64,000 nucleotides of DNA from assembly GCA_018894105.1 (NCBI GenBank), contig CM032133.1:17250501-17314500 (forward strand). The letters are read 5' to 3'. The notes under the pieces are model-generated. The model saw only the letters and a list, made by a program, of their open reading frames with translations, ran no database searches and was not told the origin of the DNA. This DNA is from Jacaranda mimosifolia. Its lineage: Eukaryota > Streptophyta > Magnoliopsida > Lamiales > Bignoniaceae. This document shows, piece after piece, positions 37,826-47,313 of this stretch; position 1 is the stretch's first letter; every line of letters starts with the position of its first letter. A program made the translations under genes and the position numbers.

Positions 37826-38560
37826 AATTCAATTATTATTTTCTATGAGTCTAATTAAAATAAATTTAATTTGATTGTAGTTCACCATACAACCATATGT
37901 ATTGAATGTGATAGTAATATCTCATCAGATGGTATACAATCTAATTACTTAATTTAAATTTAGTTACTATTTTATATAAGTCCAATTAAATATATTGATG
38001 GAAGGATAAATTTTAATATACGTCATTATATTCGCTAAGTAGGAAATTTTGATTTAATTAATTTTAATATAATTAATATTTTCCATAAATCTATTTAAAA
38101 ATACATTAAATTTAGAATAAATGTAATAGATATAATGTATGTACATTTGATATATATATATATACATTTATTAAATTTAAAATTTGATTTAATTAATTAT
38201 AGTTATTATTTTTATGAGTCTAATTAAAAATAAACTTAATTTGGATATAATTATCGTTAAAATATGTGTATTGATGTGATTATTTCAACATAGTGATTAC
38301 ATTTGCGAATTAAAAACTTTTGATTTAATTAATTTTAATGTAATTATTATTTTTTATAATGCTAATTAAAAATACATTTATTTTGTAATAGATATAATAA
38401 ATACAATGTAAATATATTCGATATATGTATATTATTTAAGTTGGAAGACTTGATTTAATTAATTATTGTTATTATTTGATATGAATCTAACTAAAAATAA
38501 ATTTTATTTGATTGTAATTAACATTAAGCCACGTATATTAAATGTGATAATTTTATTAGA
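37826..38560 (+). repeat. Degenerate AT-rich tandem block
   Basis: The phrase TTTGATTTAATTAATT followed by AATTATTATTTT and AGTCTAATTAAAAATA recurs at least four times (near 37815, 38050, 38190, 38330 and 38455) at uneven spacing of roughly 125-240 bp. Confidence 0.5.
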
Positions 38561-38620
38561 GAGAGATATTTTTATCTTCATATAAAATAAAAGAAATCAC
38601 ACTATTTATTCATACTTTAA

Positions 38621-38762
38621 TAGGTATAAGTATAGGTATATGTATGGGCATATATGTAAGAGGTAATAGATGATAGGTACAGGAATAGGTATAGGTATAG
38701 GTATAGGGATAGGTATATGTATAGGTATAGGTACTATAGAACTATAAGGTATAGATATAGAT
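38621..38762 (+). repeat. GGTATA hexanucleotide minisatellite
   Basis: Imperfect TAGGTA/GGTATA units, with variants such as AGGTACAGGAATA, span about 140 bp. They create a tyrosine/arginine-rich open frame that is not a gene. Confidence 0.9.
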
Positions 38763-39027
38763 TAATTAGAGGTTCCGTAAGGAATCCCGAATCAACCTCC
38801 GTAAATCCTCTTTTGAATGCTGCTGCCGCCTGCCTGGTTCTCAAATTTCTGGAGTCTAATTGCGATTTAATCTCTTATTATTTTCTTGGGCCACGCGGAG
38901 CCCTTTTCTTTGTGGGTTGGAAGATTTTCTTGATCATGGAAATATGATCTGGGCCATTGGGTTCTTCATAAATAAACCTGATCAGGCCTATGGAATTTTG
39001 CTTATAGTATGAAACCAAATGCTTAAC

Positions 39028-39172
39028 TTTTTTTTTTTTTTTTATTCATATACACACACATCAGGAGTTCATTAGAATTTGAACTCTTAACTTTCCACAT
39101 TATGTGGGAGACTTATGCCGCTATTATATAGGAGACTTATGTCGCTGAGCCACAGACCACTCGACAGATGTT
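39028..39172 (-). mobile_element. tRNA-derived SINE, minus strand
   Basis: Read on the minus strand it has an A box TGGCTCAGCGAC (39152-39141), a B box GAGTTCAAATTC (39086-39075), and a 3' A16 tail (the T run at 39028-39043). The A-to-B distance is enlarged because GGAGACTTATG(C/T)CGCT is duplicated between the boxes (about 39107-39145). The head plus poly(A) makes this a retroposed SINE and not a tRNA gene. Confidence 0.7.
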
Positions 39173-40197
39173 TGAGAAATTATGTAATATTCTTTTCACA
39201 CCAAATCATAACATAATGTCATCAAGCTTTAATTCCCCATGATATTTTTCCTTCCAAGTTCTGAAAGCCCTATGCTATTTTTACCAACTTGATATAAAAA
39301 TAATAGTTGAGAAAAATCATTTTGAATCCTCTATTTTATTTTTTATTTTAATTTATTATATTTATACCTCGTGTATTTAATTTTAAATTAATTATTTTTA
39401 CTGAAAAATCTTTAATCTATATCATATATTTATGAAATAAAAAATATGGAAGAAAAGAAAATAAAAAATTTAATCACGAGAAAAATAGATAAAAGATGGA
39501 AAGAAAAAGTGAACTTGAACACGTGAGCACATCATAAACAACTCTTGGACGTGGACGTGGAGCTGTGAGGAGTTCGGCTTCTGTTCGAAGCTGAATTCAA
39601 CATTGGTAGGCTGGAAATTTGGCATTTTTCCTAGCGACAGATGAGAGTACAGGGCCCCTCCCAGAATTTTTTTGATGACTCTACTGTGCCCATTTCAACA
39701 TTCAATAGACCCCCTCCTCTCCTCTTTCTTCTTTACTGTTCACATCAATCTATTGTGATTAACTTTTGAAAAGAGTGGAGAAAAGCTGGACCAGTTTTTT
39801 TCCTTCATTTGGTGGATGACTCTGAGCCCTATACTATCTTCTCCCAATCAGGAGTCAACAATTTGTGCTGCATGTATTTATATATTTGAATAATCTGAGA
39901 GTGAGCACTTTGAATCCCTGATACGTGTTTAATTGTTTGTTCTTTCACCACATATAATCTTAAGGTGTAGGTATCGGAGAATCTGATGCATGCCCATTTG
40001 CTTCCAGGTCCGGCAATATTTGCTTTTCTACTTTATTTCTTATTCTTGAATATATATACCAAAAAAAGAGTGGGTTCTTGGAAGGAATGATGCCCTTTCC
40101 AGTGTTCAGTGTATATAATTGATTGGATCAAGTAATATTTTCAGCAATTCCTTGGGTTTATGATTTTCACCATCTTAAATAAAGGGACAGAATTGGG
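39173..40197 (+). promoter_or_regulatory. Upstream region of the F-box gene
   Basis: About 1 kb of non-coding DNA precedes the F-box start. It has a G-box hexamer CACGTG (39520-39525), a pyrimidine-rich stretch (about 39711-39735, CCCCTCCTCTCCTCTTTCTT) and ACGT cores. G-boxes are bound by plant bZIP and bHLH factors. Whether this one acts is unknown. Confidence 0.35.
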
Positions 40198-40204
40198 TAT
40201 AAAT
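40198..40204 (+). promoter_or_regulatory. Possible TATA box of the F-box gene
   Basis: TATAAAT lies 71 nt before the start codon, which would give a leader of about 45 nt. A TATATAA at about 40110 is an alternative. Confidence 0.35.
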
Positions 40205-40274
40205 TGAAGCTTTTTACCTTACCAACAAAGAGAAAAGATTCGAGGCTTTTTGCAGTGGACAGTACAAGTCTGTT

Positions 40275-42136
40275 ATGTTGCCTGATCTCTGTGGGTCAAG
40301 CTTGCTTTTGGGTTTGCCTGATGATACATTGTCGGTAATCACGAGGTCCCTCTCCCCAAGGGATGTGTGCAGTCTTGGTCTGAGCTGTCGAGATCTCAAT
40401 GCTGTTGTGGCGTCTGACAAGGTATGGCTTGCCCAATGTGATAAACTGGGACTAGTTCCTTATAGCATCCTCATGGAATGGAGAAAGGGAGTTTGCTCCT
40501 ACAAAGCCCTTTGCCGGTTCCTGGTGAATGTTCATCCTTTGATTGGCATTTGGGTTCACCAAAATCCAGAGCTTGGCAATGTAGTTTATGTTATGCCTGG
40601 TTTTCTATCAGTTGTGGGATGCCGGATAATCCCCCAAGAGGTAGGTCCATTAGGCCTTGAAGATGGTCCTATTTTATGGACGCCAGTATTTGAAATTATT
40701 TGCAATTATGAGGGTTCCACAGCATTCTTTTTACATGGGAGGGAGCGAGGAGCTGATTGTGTTAGTCCTGGTTTGCTAAAATCAGTTGATAGGACTTGTA
40801 ATGTGCTATTGCTTGAGGTCGAGCCTAGGCATCAGAGGAATGGAGGAAAACTGGCTTATAGTAAGAGCTTTGCTCATGAAGTAGATAAGGAGGAATCACG
40901 GAGGTTATCAAGATCTGATAGTGGGATTTCTAAGTCACAGAGAATAGTTGGACAGAAAGGGACAGGAATTCCTTTTAGCCGCTTGGGTTTTGGTGATAGG
41001 AGGAGGCTCCTTGACATTGTAACTAGTCAAGTCCGACTAAATATTCCAGAGCCTGCAAATGTGCTATTATTTCCTCACTCGAGAAATGATGAGGTTGAGT
41101 TGCAACAAGATGTCACACTCTTATATGAAAGGAGATTGTTGCTTTTGCAAATGTATAAGCATGGTGGTGGGAATCATGACCTTAAGTCTGTTTCAGAATT
41201 GCCTCTAAATCCTACTGAATTAGGATCAAGTGAGGTCTGCAAGAGTCTTGACTGTACTAGTGGCTATCATGCTTTGCAGGCAGGAGATGGAGCTCAGGTT
41301 CATTGCACTAAGGGTAAGACACTTTCTGGAATTCTGAAGAGTGGTCTAAAACAGATAATGGGAAAATCAAGCTCAACAAATGGTAACCATGAATTTCAGA
41401 AGAAGACTGCTTCCAGCTGTGAGAGTAAACACATACAACTTCATGAATTTCTGCGATCAGGAGATACGATAGGGTTGAGTTTGCGTGCTACAACTATGAA
41501 ATTATCTTCTTATAGAGCATGGCCAAATATGCATGACAGTCGATTTGCTCTCTATAAGTTGCCTGTACGGGCCCCGAAGGCAGGCCATGAATATGCTGGC
41601 TTGTGGGGAGGGACTTTTGGTTGGCCTCCAGGGAAGCCATCTGAAGACAAGCCTGGAAAGGCTCTCTTCTTTATTTTGATCTCTTATGAAGAGTCTGAGG
41701 GGCAGCAACTACTAATTGCTACGAAGATATTAGAAGGCACATCCTATGTTTTGCATCCTAATGGCTCAGCTATGTTTATAGTGAACATAGCTCAACCATC
41801 GATGGACATATTCCCGTGGGATACTGATGAAGACTCCAATCCTATTGATGTTAAACAGTCTTTTATGGGAGAAGGCATTGCAAATGGATATGGGTTCAGA
41901 TATCCTGGCGCTAAACCTGGTTCACTCTTTGTTATTCAAAATGGATTACTTGTTTTCATCTGGAAGGAGTCCAGGGCTGTGTTGACCTTGCGGAGGCTCA
42001 ACTTGGATGATCTTTTGAGGAAAGGCGAAAGAGTGCCTTCTTTGTCACCTGTTCCCAACTTTGCATATCTAACCAAGACATACTCAAATGTATTTTCTGG
42101 GTTTTCAAATTCCTCAAATGCGCTGTCTTCACCGAG
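40275..42136 (+). CDS. F-box protein (At5g39450-like), exon 1
   Basis: F-box proteins bind SKP1 in SCF ubiquitin ligases and choose substrates. The N-terminal F-box covers about residues 10-58 (LLLGLPDDTLSVITRSLSPR, then VCSLGLSCRDLN and KVWLAQCDKLGL). The rest follows the plant At5g39450 type: VHPLIGIWVHQNPELGNVVY, FEIICNYEGSTAFFLHGRE, DIVTSQVRLNIPEP, LYERRLLLLQMY and a conserved C-terminal half with HEYAGLWGGTFGWPPGKPSE and GYGFRYPGAKPGSLF. The substrate is unknown. The reading frame is uninterrupted for 620 codons. The frame continues past ACCGAG|GTATGC at 42137, but sequence after that point is no longer protein-like, so I end the exon there. No TE lies within it. It looks intact. Confidence 0.9.
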
Positions 42137-44553
42137 GTATGCTTCTCTCTTAAACATTGCTTCTCGCATCTTTTTTATCTATGCATATAATATGAAAATT
42201 CACAATGGACTGCTTGTTGTACATGTACAAAATTTTTCCACTATGTGTTAAAAACATGAAGCTTGCAAAAAGTGGATAAGCTAATTTACAGAAAGTGTTA
42301 TACAATTTTCACCCTATTTCATTCTAGAAACAAGTTCAAAACAACTCTTACTTCTTGTCTGTCTCAGAAGCTGGCATTTAATAGAATAAGCCTAGGTAAC
42401 AATTCATTTTCGTAAAATAGCATTCTGGAATTTAGGAGTGTGTAGTGCGAATGACCTCTCTTTTATATGATGTTATCTGATTTTAAGCTGTAAACATTCC
42501 TGTTTCGAGGGAAACCTTCTCTGTACAAAAATAATTGTTAGGATAACTTTTTGCAAAGTTTCAATTCTTTTCAGCTACAGACTCAGGAAAAAGAGTAAAA
42601 AGAAAGTATTTGGGACACAGCTTCATCCATTAGTGACACAATGACTGCTTTGTTTGATATACAGGAAGGTCACATCTTTGACGGGTTCCATATTTTAGGG
42701 GAATTCACGGGCATAAAGGGATGTAAATATATGCGGATGGTTTCTATTTTGATATCTTAAGTGATCTAATTTTGCAACAACTGAAACCACCACAGCTACT
42801 CTCCAGTTTGAGATAATAATATTTGTTTGGTGGCTTCCTGGTTTTGCTTATTTTATGAGCTATGTAGGTTGCAAGACAGATAAAAGTCCTCATAATTAAT
42901 GTTCATAAAATGAAAAGCTTGGCCGAGGTAACTCCAAAATTAGATGGCATTAAATGAGAGTTGACTGATTTGAGTCCTTATTAATATTTGTTTTTGCATA
43001 TGAAAATGTCATTGAGCTAACTACCATTTAAGGAAAATGAAAGTGCAGCATCAACATGGTGAACACATTTTGATTGGAAATGGTTTCTGGATGAGGATAG
43101 CCAACATCACGAGTCTGTTTGGAGTAGTAAACTAAAAAATGAAGGGATCTAGAAAATTTTATTGTCAATTTTTTGTGTCCAACCTTGGAGCAATTAAAAG
43201 AATGGATGGAACCAAAATGTCAGAGTTTGATATTTTGTGTAACATAAAACATAGTGATAGACCTAAAGAACGAGCAGCCCTTTTCATGCGTGTATACAAC
43301 ATAGTGATACTCCGCGAGATTGGGAGGCACCCAAGGCCTCTCGCTATGCATATTCTGCAACCGCATTGCCATCTCTATATGTTTAAAATTTGTGTCCCAT
43401 GGAAGTCTCAGGAACCTTCTACAGTCCTATGTAATCCGTCCCAATGGATGATTGATGATATAATTCCTAGATACTAGTGTAGAAACTGCATCTGAGTCCA
43501 ACTCCACTTCAAGTTTCCTTATTCTTCTCTCCCAAAGCTCATTTAGTCCTTCCGTCTTCATACCTACTCTGCTTGTCTAGCGGAGCACTTCCCCAGTTCA
43601 CCAAAGAAATCTATAACCCATTATCCGTCCTTGTTCCTTATTACACCCAAATTGCTCCTGTCAATTTTTGGAGTAAAAACCATCTAATTTAACTTTGCGT
43701 TAACCTTCCCCCGGTTTCTTCCATTTGTCTCCTTTGTTCTTTACTCTCTTATGACTCCTAAAAATTTGAGAAGTTCGTAAGTGGCATGCGGATTGACTTG
43801 AAAGCACTCACCCTTAACTAGCTCTCACAATGGTAAAAAAATTGCTTTGTTTCAAGCTTTCCTAAGTTGTGCGCCGAAGGACATTCAGGCAAAATGGTGT
43901 TATGGAAGCTTGACAGAGATTTTTCTACGCCTAGTTTTCTTTGTCTGAAGTTTGAAATGAAAGAGTATCTAGGGGAGAACAGTAAAGTCCCAAACTTGTC
44001 TTGTCCCGTTGTCTGAAAGCCCCATACAATCTTTTGTAAACAAGTGAGTGCAGAGCTAAGCATTGATGTTTTTGTACTTCTGGCAATCTTGTGGTCAAGC
44101 AATATTCTCCTTATTATGAATTCCAGAAAGTTATGGCCTTTTTTATTTTGTTTCTATTTGCGAGATAATCTATCTGTATATCCATGGGTATCCAAGGGGC
44201 TGTCATAAATTGTTAGTCTGTTCTAACCAGTTTCAGAAAATAACCAGTTTCAGAAAATATAAGATTAGGATAATCTGTCCATGTGCTTCAAAAGTCCATC
44301 CATATCTGTTGATCCTACTTTTATGCATCATGTTAGTTACACTGATTTATGTTTGGAAATTCAAAATTTATGGTGGAATGCATGTTTACCTCTGACAGGC
44401 AGAACTATTTATAGGACAGCACATGGTGGAATTCTACAAGCCTGATATCAGTTTCTTGTCGTTGATTTTGGTGTGTCATTTACTCCAAAATTCTCAGCTG
44501 CTCTTCTGCTTTTGAATGGCCATTGAACTTCACTGTCATTATTTTGTTCTTAG
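42137..44553 (+). other. Intron of the F-box gene
   Basis: 2417 bp from GTATGC to TTGTTCTTAG. It holds only short open frames on either strand. The longest (43139-43477 plus, 43818-44102 minus) show no family motif. A retained-intron transcript would stop at 42251. Confidence 0.5.
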
Positions 44554-44635
44554 ACGGTTTGATTCTTTTCCTGCTGCTGCCAACCATAGAATTCCTCTCC
44601 GATGCAAGAGGTTCGATAAATATTTTCAACTGTAG
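44554..44635 (+). CDS. F-box protein, proposed exon 2
   Basis: The acceptor TTTTGTTCTTAG at 44553 is followed by sequence that joins exon 1 in phase. The split codon AG+A gives R, then RFDSFPAAANHRIPLRCKRF and a stop at 44633-44635. The result is a 647-residue protein with a basic C-terminus. A poly(A) signal sits 43 nt later. The exon is short and was chosen on splice signals and reading phase alone; an alternative donor (GCAAGAG|GTTCGA) exists inside it. Confidence 0.5.
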
Positions 44636-44677
44636 TTACTATGATATGTTGACAAGAGTTTAGGTAATGCATTGGAA

Positions 44678-44683
44678 AATAAA
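44678..44683 (+). terminator. Poly(A) signal AATAAA after the F-box gene
   Basis: A canonical hexamer shortly after the proposed stop, supporting exon 2 as the last coding exon. Confidence 0.45.
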
Positions 44684-44689
44684 CATTGC

Positions 44690-45380
44690 ATAACCATGCA
44701 TTTGGAACTGTAAAGCATGATATATTTTATTTGATCAATGATAAATTTTTGGACAGGAATTTGTTTTTGGCAGTTTTTGATGTGAGCTCAAGGCATTTGT
44801 CTGAGAACACACTTTTACTTTATAGTCAATATTCATTGTCATTCAGAGTGGTAGTTATTAAAGACATGGATTATCTATATTTTTTCACAAGTAACGTATA
44901 TGTCATTTTCAAAATATATAAACCAAATATTCTTTAATTATACAAGTATATAAACTTCTACTAAAAATACAGGCACTGGGTATTATAATTAACATAATGA
45001 AGTTCAATATGTTTATTCAATGTAATGGAGATCCCATAGTTTTCTTAACAGATTTTAGTAATCATGTCCGGTGTCTTGAAAGATTTGGTAAAAGATATTG
45101 TCGATAAATCAAAGTACGCCATGTTTATTAATATCTTGAAAATTTTCTGCCATCATTAGAATAGCCAAATTAACTCCCATATGAGCATTACGTTTGGTAA
45201 TAACATGCATATTATAAATTTGTATTTTACATTCTGGGCTATCCCATCTAGATTAATCATATTTTTTTAATGAACTCATCTTTTGCTGGATCCAAAAAAA
45301 AAGAAAAAAATCTGTATTTTACATTTGTGCCACATTCCCCATTTGACAGTCAACCAACGTGAGTGTGATCTAAGGCTGTG
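44690..45380. other. Intergenic DNA between the F-box and membrane-protein genes
   Basis: Nothing supported as a gene. AT-rich with a short A tract at 45294-45308. Confidence 0.45.
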
Positions 45381-45410
45381 CTTGCTTGTGAGAAATTTCT
45401 CACAAGCAAG
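45381..45410. repeat. 30-bp perfect palindrome
   Basis: Two exact 15-nt arms, CTTGCTTGTGAGAAA and TTTCTCACAAGCAAG, abut without a spacer. Outer words TGTGCTTG and CAAGCACA extend the symmetry with a gap. It lies about 260 bp upstream of the membrane-protein start. Confidence 0.95.
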
Positions 45411-45481
45411 TCCCCAAGCACATGCTTTTTCTCTAAGTGTGTGGTTGTTTGTGAAAAAATCCTCCACCCCACAAAAAAAAA

Positions 45482-45658
45482 GTGAGAAAACAACTGGCTC
45501 TCTCTCTCATTGACTCTTCTCACCTCTCTCTCTCTCTTGGTTTCTGAAATTTGAGAAAAAGAAAGCTGGGCTCTCTTTGTCTCTTCTTGCCTCTCACCCT
45601 TCTCCCCCCCTCCCTCTCCCCTTCTCCCTCTCCCCCTCTCTCTCCATTACTCTCAAAC
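45482..45658 (+). promoter_or_regulatory. CT-rich leader/promoter tract
   Basis: Long CTCTCTCT and CCCCTCCCTCTCCCC stretches lie directly upstream of the start at 45672. Pyrimidine patches of this kind are common around plant transcription starts and 5' untranslated regions. Confidence 0.4.
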
Positions 45659-45671
45659 CACTTTTATAAAA

Positions 45672-46342
45672 ATGGCGGATTACAGCACCACTAGCAACGA
45701 CAACACATCATCAATAATGTTGGAGCCAAAGTGTCTTCATTCGCTTCAACAAATTGCAAAAAGCTCAACCCACAAGCTCCTTCTCAAGCAATGGCTGAAA
45801 GAAGAAGAGTTCATCCTCAACCGACTCTCTCTCAAAGAGACCCAAATCGATTCAACCCGTAAACAACTTACTCACCCCTACTGCATCTTTTTCCTTTCCC
45901 ACTCCACCACCTTTCTCTTTCTCATCACTGTAGCAATCCATGGGAATGGGCCCTACTTGTGCAAGAAATCATGGGTCCCATCTCTTTGCTCTCTGTTATC
46001 TTATTTGGGATTTATATGGGCAATCCGATAGAAGACCAACGTGGAATGTTGGAGAAGATGTTGAATAGGGAGAAAGAGGACTCCAAGTTGCTAGCCAAGT
46101 GCGTGGAGGAATTGAAGAGGAATGGTATGGAGTTCGATTTGCTAAAGGAGGATGATGCCCTCCAAAGGGCAAAAAGTTGGCGGGTCGAGTCCAAATCGGT
46201 CCGCAAATGGTCGACTTGGGATTTCGTGACCCTATTTTTCTTCACAATGTTTTCTTGTGTGTTGGGTCTGACCAGGGTCATATTCTGCAATTATGGGGTA
46301 CTTTATTATGTGATTTGGTATTATGGGTATAATAAGGGCTAG
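45672..46342 (+). pseudogene. Multi-pass membrane-protein gene with a stop and frameshift
   Basis: The first frame (45672-46031) begins MADYSTTSNDNTSSIMLEPK, LQQIAKSSTHKLLLKQWLKE and NRLSLKETQIDS, with two hydrophobic spans (CIFFLSHSTTFLFLITVAI; WVPSLCSLLSYLGFIWAI). It stops at TAG. The second frame, protein-like from about 46040 to 46342, gives MLEKMLNREKEDSKLLAKCV, ELKRNGMEFDLLKEDDALQR and WSTWDFVTLFFFTMFSCVLG (third span). The parts read as one plant protein of unknown function: a stop, then a 1-base shift within about 20 nt. Either the gene is newly broken, or the assembly has errors here. No GT-AG intron explains the break. Neighbouring copia DNA starts about 300 bp downstream. Confidence 0.6.
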
Positions 46343-46636
46343 TTTGGTTTTGGGCAGGAATGTAATGGCATCAATCATATGCAATTAAATTGAATTATCA
46401 TGGAATTCATGTCCAATATATTTCCACAAAACTAAAACAAATACATAATAGTGTTTCTTGCCTCCCACCCTCTCGGTCTCTGCCCTCCCTTCTATGCTAC
46501 ATAAAAATCTTTTTCATCACTCGTGCGATATATTTGGAGCCAATTACATGGCTTACAAATCAGTCGAAGGTATTTGTGTACCTATACATAAAGTAAAAAT
46601 GTAGATATTTTAATTTCACACACACACACACATATA
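46343..46636. other. Downstream spacer ending in a CA/TA microsatellite
   Basis: No gene. The CA repeat at 46618-46632 passing into TATATA is the site where copia element 2 inserted. Confidence 0.6.
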
Positions 46637-46828
46637 TGTTGATTTTGCCTTGAAATTTGAGGTAAAATTGACAAGGAATGGAAGAAATGCAGCGAAACGA
46701 AGCAAAGTGGTCGAAATGGGCTTGAGAACACACCCCGACGCATGTTGGAAGGACACCGCGCACTGGGGCGCAAGGTAAGGTGCGCCAATGCATGTACATG
46801 GGCGAAAGGGGCACAAAAAGACGCGTCG

Positions 46829-46951
46829 TGCGCCTCGACGCAGTGAACAGTAACTTTGCGTCGAGGCGCAAGTTTTTTGCGCCCCAGCGCAAAGTTTCTA
46901 CCCTAGTGCAAGAAAGGTGCGCTGGGGCGCAAGTTTTGTGCGCCCCAGCGC
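46829..46951. repeat. GC-rich inverted-repeat cluster in the 5' LTR
   Basis: TGCGCCTCGACGCA (46829-46842) is exactly complementary to TGCGTCGAGGCGCA (46857-46870). TGCGCCCCAGCGCA (46878-46891) is exactly complementary to TGCGCTGGGGCGCA (46918-46931). That last arm can also pair over 13 bp with 46939-46951 across a 7-nt loop, so alternative stems compete. Confidence 0.9.
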
Positions 46952-46989
46952 GCGACGCAGGCCCACGAGCCTTGGGCTTCGTTTTCGGG

Positions 46990-46996
46990 TATAAAT
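46990..46996 (+). promoter_or_regulatory. LTR TATA box
   Basis: TATAAAT in a GC-rich upstream setting, the likely start of retrotransposon transcription. It is missing from the 3' LTR. Confidence 0.55.
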
Positions 46997-47289
46997 TTAG
47001 TGTTTGTTCTTCCAGGAAAGTATCACGAACATAACACAAGGGCTTCTTTACTGCTTTTCAGTAATTCTCTCAAGACGGAGTTTAGAACGAGGGTGTTAGG
47101 TGTTTTCGTGAGATTTGTGGGATTCAAGTTTGTACTTGCACTTTGATTTGAGATCAATAAAATTCCTTTTCTTTGTCGGGTGGATTAGGCACATTGCCGA
47201 ACCACGTTAAATCTTGTTGTCACTTTACATCGAATACTTTACTATTATTTCATTGTTTCCGCAATAGATCTTCCTGGGTTTCAACAAAC

Positions 47290-47301
47290 TGGTATCGGAA
47301 C
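47290..47301 (+). other. Primer binding site of copia element 2
   Basis: TGGTATCGGAAC begins 3 nt after the LTR and differs at two bases from the tRNA-Met-type TGGTATCAGAGC. Confidence 0.7.
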
Positions 47302-47313
47302 AGGTTAGATCAG

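Larger units (their letters stand above)
46637..47286 (+). repeat. 5' LTR of copia element 2 (650 bp)
   Basis: Outside 46757-47037 it matches the 3' LTR closely (about 18 differences over roughly 365 aligned bases by eye). The unmatched 281 bp carries GC-rich hairpins and a TATAAAT box at 46990-46996. The U5 end reads TCCTGGGTTTCAACA. Confidence 0.92.

Noticed and set aside
38717..38947. 76-codon open frame beginning MYRYRYYRTIRYRYR
   Set aside because: It is a translation of the GGTATA hexanucleotide repeat; the remainder has no motif.
43139..44102. Open frames in the F-box intron on both strands
   Set aside because: Neither the plus 112-codon nor the minus 94-codon frame shows a family pattern; they are expected by chance in 2.4 kb.
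46560..47039. 159-codon minus-strand frame over the 5' LTR
   Set aside because: Shadow of GC-rich LTR hairpins; the repeated cysteine/arginine words come from inverted repeats.
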